From NCBI GenBank assembly GCA_963978545.1, contig OZ021721.1:109341366-109405365 (forward strand): a DNA stretch of 64,000 bases. The letters run 5' to 3'. The translations under genes were made by a program, and so were the position numbers. Of the stretch, positions 24,124 through 36,516 are shown piece by piece. The notes below the pieces were generated by a model, which had not been told where the DNA came from, ran no database searches, and saw nothing but the letters and a program-made list of their open reading frames with translations. Origin of the DNA: Linyphia triangularis. Taxonomy: Eukaryota; Arthropoda; Arachnida; Araneae; Linyphiidae. Position 1 is the first letter of the stretch, and the number at the start of each line of letters is the position of its first letter.

Positions 24124-26099
24124 CATAGGCGTAACTAGAGTTGTTGAATGGGGGGGGGGTCGAAAAATACAGACTCGCTACACCAATGAAAAAAAAAGGG
24201 GAGGGGGGAAAGGAGAGAGTAAAAAAAAAGCAGGAAAATGTTCTTAAACACATGGAAATTGAAAGGGTTTGCTATAATTGTAAAATATATTTATGCAATA
24301 TTTTCGGAGAAACTTTTCGGGCTTAGCAAACAAGACAGGATCAATTTCAGTTGCTGGATCCCCTCGAAATATTTCAAACATACACTGCCAAAAATAAGCA
24401 TTAAAGAAACTTCCATAAACATTTAAATATATTTTTTCCTAAATAGCTGTGTCTCTTAATGTTTATTTTGCATTATTGTTTTATATACATAATGATACTA
24501 ACACCGTCCGAGTCTGTAAATCTGCGGATAAAATTGTTATTTTTTCGTCTTCATCTGGCTATTCTTTCAACGCTATCTGGAGTTTCTTTATCAACTTGAA
24601 CAATAGTTTCACTTTATTTTTCATCTTTTCTTCTTTTGCAAAATAAAAACAGTGTCTCACTTTGAGTTTTGCGTTTTCTACCTTCACTCATTTTAATTAC
24701 TTTCAATTACCCATTTGTTAACATAGGGTAATGAAAGTATTGTTTTCGATCCAAAAAATTTCGATTTTTTTTTTTGCATTTCTCCATGTTTTAGAACATC
24801 CAACTGAAAAAAAAATGGTATAGAAAAATGTCTGCCGGGGTATCTGTGGTCAGCACAATTCCCGAACGATTTGAACTACGATGTTCAAATTTGGAGTACA
24901 GGTTAGTGGGGGCCATAGAACCTGCCATTAAAGTTTTCATCAATATTGCGCATGCACAAAACATAACAAAAAACCACGTTCTTTAGCAATCACTAAAAAG
25001 CGGCTCTAACGATTTTGATCAAAATCTCTATGATAATGCTTCTTAAGATGTTCTTAACATCCCCATCTCCAAAATTCCCATAAAATTTTTATAAAGGTAT
25101 AAAAAAAGACGAAAAACGAGTGTCTTCAACATAGAGTTCTCTTCCCTCGAGGATCGCTCATCAACAACCGTTTTTCTCCTCTCCTCAGTTTCACTAACAA
25201 GAAAGGATATTGCAAGAATTTACGAAAAGTACATTCGCCATCGTGTTTTTCTTCTTTTTTTTTCCTCGCCCATGTAAGAGTTCTCTGTAAAAATATCCCT
25301 AAGGGCCATTATTTCAAATAAATGAAAATAGTAGTAACACTATTCTACGTCAAATTTAAATGTGTTAACCATTATTATAGTGTAATTGAAAGTTGGGCGA
25401 TGTTCCACTTCCCTAGTTTACATTTAGTTATTGTTTAGGTTTTCTATACAGTACAATGTTCTCTCAGAACTTATATTTCCCGCGATGGAGAGTCAATTTC
25501 TTCAGCCTCGGATGGGTGTAGCACGTAGTTATCAAATGATACATTTAATGGCAAGTTTGCTCTTCTGGTGAAAAATCCATGTATTGTCTTGCAGTTTGGT
25601 ATAGCTTTTGATTACCTTACTAAAACACTGGTCACTGAATAATCTCAATAATGAAATTTAAAGGATAATTTGAGTAATAATCAACAAAGAGTTAATTGGG
25701 GAAAAAATGCAGTATATTTGTTTAATTCTTTCTCAGCTTAATAGGTTGGGGGTTGAGCCCCCAAAACCTCCTTCGTTAAGCCTATGGTCTTTACATCAAC
25801 GGTCGATGTCTAAAGTCAAGTCTGTAGCACTTATGGTTTCGCGATAAAGACTCCAAATCTCCAGCCTGTGTAGCGACATACAGTTTTGTATGAATGTCTT
25901 TCACTTTGGTATAGCTTTTGATTACCTTGACAAAACACTGCATAATTACTAGTAAGGAAAATGTAATGGATACTTTGAGTAATAACCAACAAAGAGTTGG
26001 TTGGGGGAAAAACCTAGTAAATTTGCTTAATTTTCTCAACCCAATGGGTGGGGGGGGGGGGCTTCGAACCCCCAAAACCCCTCCCTCATTACGCCTATG
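24124..26099. mobile_element. TIR DNA element, 2.0 kb, 8-bp target duplication, with duplicated right end
   Basis: The ends read CATAGGCGTAA inward on both sides, flanked by the perfect 8-bp duplication GTTTACAT (24116-24123 and 26100-26107). The length of the duplication fits hAT or P superfamilies. G- or C-runs lie just inside each end. The last roughly 190 bp (25910-26099) also occur as an older copy at 25610-25786 that ends CTTAAGCCTATGG-like and is followed by GTCTTTACAT, a near copy of the duplication. No transposase is recognised in it. Confidence 0.85.
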
Positions 26100-26107
26100 G
26101 TTTACAT

Positions 26108-26547
26108 GTCCATATTATGTTGCTGCCTGTAGCTAAACTATTAAGATTTGACTTAGTTAATTTTTTCTTCTAACAGTTTGGTCCAGATATACAATCAAGA
26201 ATGGCTAAAGTCATAATTGTTTTTATATGGCACAGAATTTTTTACCTGGAGGACTGTTCAATGACTAAGTAGTAAATTCAACTTTAACTTTATTATTTTT
26301 TACCTCACCTATATTTCTACCCTATTTTTTACCTTTTCATTCAATCTAAAATACTTCGTTTACCCTAAATACCAAATTTCAGTTCCTTATGTTGAAAAAC
26401 ACACCATTTATGAACTAAGGGCAAATCTAAATATTGCAATGTGTATTGTCCCTGCACCATAGTAACACTTAGCAACGAATGTATGTTTCAAGACGTTACA
26501 AGTACTAGTCCAAAATTACTCATAAACTGAGGGCAATTATCTGCTAT
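26108..26547. other. AT-rich intergenic sequence
   Basis: No gene, repeat boundary or RNA gene recognised. Confidence 0.5.
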
Positions 26548-26906
26548 ACGCACGGGACATTTTGGCTTTTTTTTCTTGTATTGACTAATTTTAAAATAAT
26601 GATGAATCTAGTAGTTAGGTTTTTGTTTTATATTATATTAGTTTGCTGTACAGTTACATGGAAACATAATCATTTTAACTAGGTCAAATATGCATCTTAT
26701 AACAGCGACGCACGGAACACCTCCGTATCCCATGCTTCATTGGCTTATAAATGTATACTTGACCTAGTTAAATTAATTATTTTTCCATGCAACTATGCTA
26801 AAAAATTAATTTTATATAAAACAAAAACGTAAGTACTAGATTCATCATAATTTTGCAATTCTAATCCATTTACGAGAAGAAAGTAAAACGAAAATGTCCC
26901 ATGTGT
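26548..26906. mobile_element. MITE, family with ACGCACGGGACATT ends, copy 1
   Basis: The left end ACGCACGGGACATTTT is mirrored at the right as AAAATGTCCCATGTGT. Long subterminal inverted similarity includes ATGATGAATCTAGTAGTTA and AACTAGGTCAA. A second member lies at 45697-45974. No clear target duplication was found. Confidence 0.75.
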
Positions 26907-27947
26907 CATCCAGAAAGTTGCCCCTTGGATTTATTGCGTCATGTTTAACAATATGCTAATACAAAATACAGTAACTCAATTAGAAATAAATTTTAGTGTA
27001 ACATATAACAAAATTGAAGATGGGTCAACTTCACACAGTTCAATTAAGGTTGGAAATAAAAATGGCAACTTATATTGGTGTTGATAGTAAAATTGAGAAA
27101 TATAAAATTGTTATGTTATTGTTTTTATCTGATTTGGCATTGATAAAATAGCTGACATTAATTAGGTGGCACATAATTCTTGTACGTTTCACTAACGTAA
27201 GGAAGAAAGGACCAACTTTTTTTTTTGTTTAATTAATAGAACTTATTTTTTGAAACTTTGTATTTATTTTAGCGTTCTAGAATAGTGCATACAAACTTGT
27301 TATATCTCTATTCCGGCGTTGATGAAATGTTTTACATAAATTTAATCCAATCGTTATGGATATTCGCTTTTTTTTTTTAACCTAACCTTCTAATACATAG
27401 TGTAGCATATATACTACACTTCTTATCAGGAAGAAATGTTAGAACAACAAAAAAAAAAAACTTCGTTAGCACATGGTATTGCATATATACTTCACACAAA
27501 ACGATTTTAATTATTTAATTAGATATGCACTTAGGATTTTTTTTTTTCTATTTTTTTCAGCTGTCCAATGGCAAAAAGAAAACGGAAAAAAATTATTTCA
27601 TTAAAGAGAAAGAAATGAAATTTCCATAAATTTCTTAGTTACCCAAGATGTTCAATTTTTTTGTAATCATATTATGCTTTCGAACACAATTTGGTAGCTT
27701 CGTTATAATTATTTTTTTATGACGCAAAAAGTTTTAAATGCAGGCTACACTGCGCCAAAATTTCTTAATACCTAAACTATTATACTAGTCCTAATTTCAT
27801 AAAAGAATGCCTTGGAGTAGAAATTCCTAAACTTTCAAAGGCCGGTACCCACCTTTTTAGAAAGTTGATCAAAGACGACTCTATTTTTAAAACACCCCCT
27901 TCATAAAACAAATATTTGGAATTACTTTTAACGTTTCTTTTGTTTAA
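26907..27947. other. AT-rich intergenic sequence
   Basis: Several poly-A and poly-T runs; no coding or RNA feature recognised. Confidence 0.5.
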
Positions 27948-28221
27948 CACTAGAAAGACTGAAACTTAGTATATACCTATATTGCCCAAAAGCAGTCAAA
28001 ATGACTGCATTGTGAAAGAATAACTAATATGTAAAGAGATTTGTATAACACATAATATACCGGAAATGAAGGAGGGGGAGGTAACTACAATTATTAATAA
28101 ACGCATTTATATATTGTACGAAAAGTCACAAAATTCTAAGAAATTGTGTTATTATATGCATAATTGTTTTTCTAATTAAAATGAAAAAGCAGTAAAAATG
28201 ACTTCCTTGGGCAATCTAGTG
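27948..28221. mobile_element. piggyBac-like MITE, 274 bp
   Basis: The ends CACTAGA and TCTAGTG are inverted repeats flanked by TTAA on both sides (27944-27947 and 28222-28225). Subterminal ATTGCCCAA and GCAGTCAAAATGACTGC on the left have inverted counterparts TTGGGCAAT and GCAGTAAAAATGAC on the right. A TTAA target and short TIRs are typical of piggyBac-type elements. Confidence 0.8.
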
Positions 28222-28744
28222 TTAACCATAAAAAAAAACTTAATTCAAATTGTAAATAAAAAATTACTAAATGCATCTAAACTACTAAAAAAAATTTAAT
28301 TAATAAAACTCCTAAGTGTATATCAAGATTTTAAAAGTAATTTACTCTTATTTTAAGGTTTGAGAATCCATTGGCAATTTTTAAATTTCTTTTTAGTTTA
28401 AAAGTTTCTAAAACTTGGAAAATACAATTTAGTATTGTAACTACTGTCTCACGAAATAACCATCCAAGCAGCTGCTTATTATTAACATTTTCTTTTTTTA
28501 TCATATTTTTGTATTTCTTGACTACTTTCAATTTTCTTATGAAAACCTCACACATTTAAAAACTATTCCCAACCAACCAAAAATTAGCTCTCGACCCACA
28601 GTTTGGGATATACTTTTTTAAAGAATGGTCTTTTAATGGAAACTGTTATGCATTTAAAGTATCGATGGGGTCTCGAATTGAGAACTCCTATTTAGAAAAC
28701 ACAATTCCAGTTGCATCTACTTATTATTAAAATAAGAAAATACG

Positions 28745-28830
28745 AAGCCACCACGCTGGGGATCGAACCGGAGTCGTCTCATATGAAAGGCGCATGTATA
28801 GCCTCTGATCCAAGAGTTTGACTCGATCAC
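28745..28830 (-). repeat. tRNA-like sequence, degenerate (pseudo-tRNA or SINE head)
   Basis: The minus strand carries a perfect B box GGTTCGATCCC (28759-28769) downstream of an A-box-like GATCAGAGGCTATACATG. The T stem and acceptor stem do not pair well, so it is not a functional tRNA gene. It may be the head of a different SINE family. Confidence 0.45.
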
Positions 28831-29430
28831 TGAATAGAACTTGCAAAGGAACGAATTTGATGCTCTCTCCCCCCCCCCCCCTTTTAAAATTAAAAATAAT
28901 CTAAAATTCTGTCATTTTTAAATCGTGGTATAATTAGAGTAAAAGTAAAAAGTATACTTTTATGGATGAACCCTAATTTTAAATCAATGTTCATTGCCAT
29001 AAATTTTGTTTTGTGTAATCTGAAATCAATAATTTGATATATTCTTTAAAACTTGACCAGAAGATTGAATTTGTAATGTCGAAGTTCCCTTTCTAAAATT
29101 TAAACTTCTATTAATGTGCATAGTACTAGAAAACTTGTAAGTTTTTAAAGCTAACAAAATCTCTTAAAATAAAAACAACTGAAGCATTTTCAGTGATATG
29201 AAGCCATAATTTAATTTTATATCACTTTAGATAAATACTTTGGCATTTTAAAAGAAAAACCCTGAATTCCTCTTTGGACCTCGTCATATAAATTTTGTAT
29301 TCCAGACAATGTGCTACACAGAATCCCCTTTCAGAGAATTCTGTAGCTTCATTGTCTAATGAAGACAATTTTTTCCTTTAGTCATACATACCCTGACATA
29401 CTTGGCATACATCCTTAGACATACCATTCC

Positions 29431-30065
29431 CCTGCAAGTTTAGGTACTTCATCGAACTTCATTCTGAATTTCTTATAGAATATGGAGAAAAGTTAGTAGA
29501 TTACTAATCCACTGGTCTGCCGTGGCAAAAATGGCCGTAACTAGTAAAAAATCGATTTTGAATGAGCTGAACTAAATCCGATTGCCAAATATGTCATAAC
29601 TTGCCAAAAAGTGAACAAATTATTTCGTCTGGTAACCCAAAACACTTATATTTCAATGAGGAAAGGCGCAGATGATTTATAAGCTCTCTCTAGGAAAACT
29701 TGCACATTTTAAAAGTAAGCCTAATTGGCGACATCAGTGACGTAAGTAATATTTATTGCCAACTTGGCTCACTTTTAATAGATGCAAGTAGACCGTCGCC
29801 AGATATCTGAATCGTCTGCAACCTTCTTAAATTGAAAATTAAAGAGCGATGGGTTATCACATAAAAAAGAATGCTCATTATTTGGCAAGTTATGGCATAT
29901 TAGATATTCGGATTTAGTTCAACTCGTTCAAGATCGATTTTTGTCTAGTTTCGGCCACTTTCACCACGGCAGACCTGTGGAATCGTAATCTACTAATTTT
30001 TCTTCACATTCTATAAAAAATTCAGAATGACGTTCGATGAAGTACCTTAACTTGCAGTCGCCTTT
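29431..30065. mobile_element. Third fold-back repeat, about 0.6 kb
   Basis: Left arm about 29431-29640 and right arm about 29860-30065 are inverted copies, sharing GGTACTTCATCGAAC, TAGTAGATTAC and ATAACTTGCCAAA. Each arm reads outward into a mirrored coding-like block (YFIERHSEFFIECEEKLVDY on the minus strand, 29961-30065). More diverged than the other two fold-back elements. The coding family is unknown. Confidence 0.65.
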
Positions 30066-30571
30066 CGGACTAAAAAAGATCTTGGTAAAGGATGTCATAA
30101 CATATTTTCTAACACTAGGGCAGAGACGAATCCCTTCATTTCTTTTCAAATGAGAACTATTTTGCAATGACTTCGGCTTCAAATGATTTCGAATAGATGT
30201 ATGTATAGTTTTCAAGGAGTTCTAATCGTATTGAGAAGAAACTTGCAATGTTTTTCAGAATTCATCAGTGCGAGAGATTTGAAAGAGCCAATTCACTGGC
30301 CTAACTGCAACTTTGGGATAGTGTATGCTTTGCTATTGAATTGAAGCCGAAGAAGGTTTAACAATCACCATAAAAAGTCTACATTAACAAATCTTCCTAA
30401 ACTAGTTAGTGTATATTGGTAACGATTGGAAAACCTATTACACAGTTTTAGAGGGGGCGAGAAGCACTGATCTCTATATATTACTCCTGGATAGCTTATG
30501 AATGATTTCTGCTCTGCAAACAGATATAGTCAATTGAATGCTTGATGACCGATGAGATCAGTGGCTGAGAC
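30066..30571. other. Intergenic sequence between repeats
   Basis: Continues the minus-strand open frame to 30215; otherwise no recognised feature. Confidence 0.4.
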
Positions 30572-32040
30572 CAGGGGTCTCAGACCTGTGCCAATTGCGC
30601 CCAACTGAGCCAAATACAAAAATCTGCTCCAAGCTGCTCCAAATGCTTTATTTTAGCCATATTTGCACCAGAACGCAATTTTTTTTTTTTTTTGCGCTTC
30701 GAAATTCGATATTGTTTGCCGCTGTAATATCACTATTGTTGAGAAATATTCCGGTATATTCGGCGCTAACGCTGATATTTACGTTGGTGTGGTATTCATT
30801 TTCTCCGAGTGCTACGATGACTTGCGACGCTAATGCTGACATTATTGTCAAGTTTTACGTTGTTATGACTGTCATTTTCGTAGAGTCTTTCATCGATTTA
30901 ATAGCTCTGTAGTATTGAGAATTGCTAAATTTAATTCCACGCTATTGTCGATATTTTCGTTGGTATCATGGTAATTATTGCCGAGTGCTACGATATTATA
31001 ATATCCGAAATTTGCCCCGATATTACTTAGAAAATGTCGATGTTACTGCGATGATTTGCGACCCTGAGGCAGACATTATTGCAAACTATTGTGATGGTCA
31101 TTTTCGTCGAGTCTTTCACCGATATATCAGAGCTGTTGTTGAGAATTGCTCCGGTTTATTCGACGCTATTGCTGATATTTTCGTTGGTGTGACGGTCATT
31201 TTGGAAGAGTGCTGCGCTTTTGTTAACATCCGATATTACCGAGAAAATGTCAATATTACCGACATTTGTCCCGATATGTACGTTTTTGCGATGGTCATTT
31301 CTGCTGAGTCTCCAACTTACGTAATATCCTCTGTCTAGATTTTAGACGGTACTGTAAGCGCTATCGCTAATATTTACGCAAGTGTAGTAGTCATTTTCGA
31401 TGAAGTTTACACTGATGTAATATCAGCTACTGCCGAGATTTGCGACGCTGTTTGGTGACTTAAAAAAATACGATATTACTGGGATTTTGCGTCGATATTA
31501 CCGAGATTGCGATGGTATGGTGGGTGCTATCCACGATATTTACGTTGGTGTTATATTCGTTTTCGCCAAGGTCTGTGGTAGTGTAATTGCAGATATTGCC
31601 GAGATTTGCAACACTGTTTGGTGACTTAAAAAAATACGATATTACTGGGATTTTGCTCCGATATTACCGAGATTGCGATGGTATGGTAGGTGCTATCATT
31701 TAGGTTGGTGTTATATTCGTTTTCGCTAAGGTCTATGGTAATGCAATAGCAGCTATTGCCGAGATTTGCGAGGCCGATTTGGTGACATTCGTCTCGGATA
31801 TTTCTGCTTCAAATTTTTTTTTCTACTGCAAAATTTATTTTTCTGCTAATTTTTTTTTTTTTTTTTTTTTTTGTGTGTGCTACAAAAGTTGCTTCTACAT
31901 GCTACAACGGGCATTTTCCCTTCTACTAAACTTGTTTTTACCTGCTCCAAAAGGCATTTTTCCTGCTCCAAAACTTGATTTACCTGCTCCAAAACTTGAT
32001 TTTACATGCTCCAAATCTTTCTGAGTGAGTGGGAGCCCTG
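30572..32040. mobile_element. hAT-like non-autonomous element filled with degenerate tandem repeats
   Basis: The ends CAGGGGTCTCAGACC and (inverted) CAGGGCTCCCACTC are TIR-like. Both are bordered by TGAGAC (30566-30571 and 32041-32046), a possible 6-bp target duplication. Just inside both ends are CTGCTCCAAA repeats. The interior (about 30710-31790) is a decayed tandem array in which GATATTTACGTTGGTGTG-like blocks recur every 165-225 bp. It is sharpest at 31431-31790, where TGCCGAGATTTGC recurs at 31431, 31597 and 31757. Open frames across it are repeat artefacts. Confidence 0.65.
31431..31790. repeat. Tandem repeat array, period about 160-166 bp
   Basis: The unit begins TGCCGAGATTTGC and includes GGTGACTTAAAAAAATACGA and CGAGATTGCGATGGTATGG. 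Two nearly identical copies and a partial third lie inside the hAT-like element. Confidence 0.85.
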
Positions 32041-32820
32041 TGAGACACATTGCATTTGACAAATTTCATGTGAGCAAGCTTATGGTCATGTCGGAAGGAT
32101 TTCCCTTTTTAAAAACTTAATCTAGTATTTTCTGTCCAAATATTGATATCTAAATTAAACTTATAGCCTAGAGGCAGAATACATGTTTAACATGCAAAGG
32201 TACTTTTAGATGTCCAGTGATGAAACTCTGTCAACTATGATTTCAAATATCCTATTAAAAACACACAATAACAATTGTACAATATACCATAAAAATCCAA
32301 TATACAACCAACCGAATAATTTACAAGTTCTTATATAGAAGATATATAAAGGAAAAACTAAACAGAGTGAAGAAGTATTAAGGAAAACTATGCAGAATTC
32401 TAGTATTTAATAGTTTTGTTTTAATACAAAAAGATTGGTCTTGTTAATACCCATAAGTATTGATGAGTGGGAAATTTTCTATGGAGTTGGCACGCTTATT
32501 GAGTTACGCAAGAAATTTAACAGCGACCAGAAACGAATATATCGAGGGTGTGTATTGATAATTGTTTTAATAAATAAAATAATAATCAAAAATCAGATAA
32601 ATAGTTTAATCAGAAAATACATGATCTTTAAACTTTCAGATATACTAACTTAAATACTTGTTAATTTATATACTGTGCCGTGCTTAGTAGCTCGTCACTC
32701 TTACAAGGTTGTATCAATAATAAGTCTAGCTATTTACAGTGCCAAGTTCTAAACTACTAAAAACTACATTTTGTCATATCAAGTAAATATACACTTCAGA
32801 GTGATATTGTCAGATTGGTT

Positions 32821-33154
32821 GTTGTTGTTGTTTCTAATCTCCCTTTTGTCTGACGAAGTCAGACAATATCAGTGAAGCCATTGACATTAATGAAGTCTGA
32901 CACTAGTTGTGGACAGTTATAAATGTCCTCCCAGTTCAGTCCAAGGCAGTCCAAAATGTGCTGAGGTGATGCCTGTTCTTTTTGGCATTTAGGGCAAAGA
33001 GGAAATTTTTTGCTTCCCCCAGAATATGTGAGGCCTTTAAGGTGACCACTAGCAAGTCGGGACAGACGGGTATTGGTGTGCCTATCACAAGGAAGAGATA
33101 GGGAGTGTCCTGGCTTTTTGGCTTTATACCATTCGTGAGACGGAGGTATATGCC
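32821..33154 (-). mobile_element. 5'-truncated I/Jockey-type LINE insertion (C-terminal fragment)
   Basis: A 334-bp insertion is flanked by the perfect 15-bp duplication ATTGTCAGATTGGTT (32806-32820 and 33155-33169) and ends in a (CAA)n tail on the minus strand. The coding frame reads SHEWYKAKKPGHSLSL, RLASGHLKGLTYSGGSKKFP, LCPKCQKEQASPQHILDCLG and FINVNGFTDIV before its stop. This zinc-knuckle-like C-terminus (CPxC...H...C) is typical of RNase H-bearing Jockey/I LINEs of arthropods. The frame is intact across the fragment apart from the truncation. Confidence 0.88.
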
Positions 33155-33169
33155 ATTGTCAGATTGGTT

Positions 33170-33729
33170 TGACTGAGAAATACACACTTTATCAACTGTT
33201 GTAATGTAGGTTGTTCTTAAAGTAGAAACACGCTGGCGCGTTCATAGATCATGGAGCTTGTAAACCAAATTACACACAGAAGCTTATAGAAATATTTTCT
33301 ATTGTGACGGGTTGTATATTTTCGCAATTCCCTTATTTAAACAGTGGTTTGGAACAATGTCCTTACTTAGAGGTAAAACATGGGCTAAGAATATCGTTCT
33401 AATAGATTTCTGTTGCGTTGGTGCTAGACAAAATGTTTTTAAATTGAATAGCACGTCAGTAATAATAACAGATGGTCTGGTGTTGATTGTCAAACTGTAT
33501 GGTGAGAGTTTTCTATGTTTTCTCCCATTCGAAACATAAATGTAATGAAGTTTCTTTTAAAAAGAGCCCCCCAGAAGGCGCCTAAAACATAAATGTGTGT
33601 GATTAGATTCTAACGAAACCAAACTAAGCAATACAGCGATTTTTTTTTTTTTATAAATTACATTGATTGGTGTGATGTGCTTATTGAGTCCAAGACTGAC
33701 ACATTTTATGCAATAAAAAAATTGAGATA

Positions 33730-33731
<2 letters not shown>
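33170..33731. other. Intergenic sequence
   Basis: No recognised gene. Overlapping open frames on both strands at 33299-33539 have no family motifs. Confidence 0.5.

Positions 33732-33809
<78 letters not shown>
33732..33809. repeat. (TG)n microsatellite
   Basis: About 39 TG dinucleotides; the poly-His/Thr-type open frame across it is an artefact. Confidence 0.98.
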
Positions 33810-33811
<2 letters not shown>

Positions 33812-35149
33812 CATCATAATTTACAACAGAGTATTATTGTTCTGAAACTCTGGTCCCTCTCCTTCTGAAAAATAAAAAAAAAAAATTTAAAAAAATAAAA
33901 AAACGATGACATTTCTGACTAGAGTAGATGTGAGGCAAAATTTCTCAACTTGTATAGTTTTAATATGATTTAGGTTGGTAGATATATCATTGACACAAAT
34001 CTTCCATCTTTGTCTCTAGAATACAATACACAATAAATGTTTAATAAAATACAGAATCTAATAATCAAGCATTAAAAAAAATATTAAAACTGAAAGCATG
34101 CAAACAGATATTATTCGGAAGCATAAAACCGTATCAAATTTACATCAAGTTAAGATTTATCCAACTTGTTAAATATTTAAATTTTTACTTAGGTGATGCA
34201 CAAAAATCCATACATTGCTTAAAAAAAACTTAAATACATCCCTTTATACTTCGTATTATTAATTATAATTCAGTTAAAAAAACTTTTATGTAAATTCCAG
34301 GTTAGCGATGATCGTCCGAATTTTGGGAAAATGCTTCGTTTTTTTTTTTTTTAGGAAATATACTTTTATCAAGAGTCTCTTAAAAATTGTAAACAACTCT
34401 TAAAATAATTAATATATTGGAGTAAAATCCTCACATATTAATAGGAATTGATAATATTAATGTGACAATACCAAAACTCCATTTTGAACATGTCGCTAAC
34501 CTATTTTAATAAAGGCGCCCAATTAGAAGTTGCAAAATTGTTACATAGATGGCAGCACCAAAGTATTACAGTTATTTTCACCGTGAATTTTTATTAAAAA
34601 TATAATTTGGTGTAGTATGTTTAGAATTGCAGTATAATGTTAGTGGAAATCTGGGAACATCTTCCTGATTGATTTATACTTTACCATTTCGACTTCATAA
34701 ACTAGTTTTTCTACACGGTATTTCTGAAAACTTAACAATTTACAAGAGTTTATAAAAGGAAGAGAAAGGTTTACCTTCTATATGCGATTTTGAGGGAAAA
34801 TAAGGGATACAATAGATTCTACCAAATTAAATTTTCAGGATTTCACTTGCCCCTTTTTGTACTATAAAATATTTTTATAATTTTATCGTTTTATATTTGG
34901 TTTTATGCATAAATTTTAGAAAAATAATTAAAAAAAAAAAAAAAAAAGAACCAGACAGCAGGATATTTAAAAAAACTGAAAAATATTTAAAGAATATTTC
35001 TGCTTTAAATGCATTCGTTTTTAACTTTTACAGCAAAAAATCATTTTTATTTAGATACAAGAAACTATTTTTTTTATTACCTGAAAAAATTATGTTTCAC
35101 AAATATTCATTAAATACTTAAATTACTTTTTATCCAAAGGGAAAAGGAT

Positions 35150-35180
<31 letters not shown>

Positions 35181-36325
35181 GTAAAAAAGAATAAACTTTA
35201 CTAGGTATTATAAAAGACGAGTAGTTATTTCAGCTTTTAACGTGCATGTTAAGACTAAAAGACTAAAAACGCTTAACGTGCATGTTAGACTAAAAGATCG
35301 AAAACGCTCATTGAGAGAAAACACGATCACTATGCGTTTTGTTCGTTTTCCGGTTTCGCTCAATGAGAGTTTTCGGTCTTAACCCTTATAAGTCTGATTT
35401 TCACAATTAGATTTTTAAAAATATCTATTTATTACAGTAGCCAGATAAAGAGGAAAATAATAATAAAAAAAAAAAAATCACAATACTTATTTTAAATATT
35501 TTTTTTTTGAAAAAAAGGCAGGTATCAGTTTTGATACTTTAGGCATTAAGGCCATAAATATGTCGCACAAACTGTAAATGTACTTAGGCATGAAATAATG
35601 CGAAACGAAGGGTTTTTTGTTATCGCATAAAGAAACCTTACATTTTTAGCAAACCAAGCAGAGAAACAACAAAAATTCAAAGATACAAGCACAAAATATT
35701 ATTAGCCAAAGAATAGGTAAGTAGGTTTCATACAGCCTGGAATGCCAGAAGTATCAAAATTGATACTCACAAAAACAGCAAGATTTTCTTCAAGAAAAAC
35801 AGAGCCTTGCTCAAAATAATTATATTGTACTAAAAATATTATACTCACCTACCTCAAAAGTATTTTTATTTTTTGGAAAAATGAAATGCGTCAAAGATTT
35901 ATTCCGCTAAACTGTTTGTTAAAATGTCACTCGTTAATACGGCGGGAAAACAAAATGGCATATTATTTGAACAATTTTGACAGTTGACGTTTAGTTTTCA
36001 AACTTTTATTCAAAACAACATTATGTAATGGTATCATATATACAACCAAATATTAAAAACAAACCAATTGCAAGTGTACAATTCGATTTAAAAATCCGGT
36101 ATCTAATTTGAAACTTAGGGCATTTAAAGATTAAACACGTTCTTTGCCAAACCTGATATTGTGATTCATTTTCATACGCCAAAATCCCATTTACATTTTA
36201 ATGCTTTTAAAATCCTTTTTTCTTATAAAAACATATATATAGAAGTAACAGATAACTTTTAATAATAAATATGAGAGGAAGGAAGTGGTATGGTAAGCCT
36301 CTTCACCCACTAGATTCCAGGAATA
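33810..36325. other. AT-rich intergenic sequence
   Basis: Contains poly-A tracts (34928-34947, 35150-35175). A short inverted repeat has arms 35284-35322 and 35345-35383, the latter ending in TTAACCC. Around 35520-35780 GTATCAGTTTTGATACT-like motifs occur. No gene recognised. Confidence 0.5.
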
Positions 36326-36329
36326 TTAA

Positions 36330-36516
36330 CCCTTTGCACTCCAGGCCTTTTTCACGAGAAGGAATCAGCAACTCGAGACACTTTAGGTTCGGCTGGTGTT
36401 TATGGATTTGCTTCATAGAATCCCATCATCGAATTTCCGCATCACACTTAATGGTCCTCTCGTGGTTTGGCATCCAATCGTGTGGCGTCTGAGAGGCGCC
36501 ACTGGAGTGCAAAGGG
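36330..36516. mobile_element. piggyBac-like MITE, 187 bp, perfect TIRs
   Basis: Perfect 15-bp TIRs CCCTTTGCACTCCAG at both ends, flanked by TTAA at 36326-36329 and 36517-36520. The exact ends and TTAA duplication identify a TTAA-specific DNA transposon. It is more GC-rich than its surroundings. The partial motif CCTGGAGTGCAAAG near 47300 may be a decayed relative. Confidence 0.93.

Noticed and set aside
28745..28830. Functional tRNA gene on the minus strand
   Set aside because: The B box is perfect but the T stem and acceptor stem do not pair; kept only as a tRNA-like repeat.
30595..31338. Two consecutive open frames rich in Tyr/Arg/Ile-Val repeats
   Set aside because: They translate a degenerate tandem repeat inside a hAT-like element; the pseudo-periodic protein is explained by the DNA repeat.
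33557..33817. 86-codon frame with poly(His-Thr)
   Set aside because: Produced by the (TG)n microsatellite.
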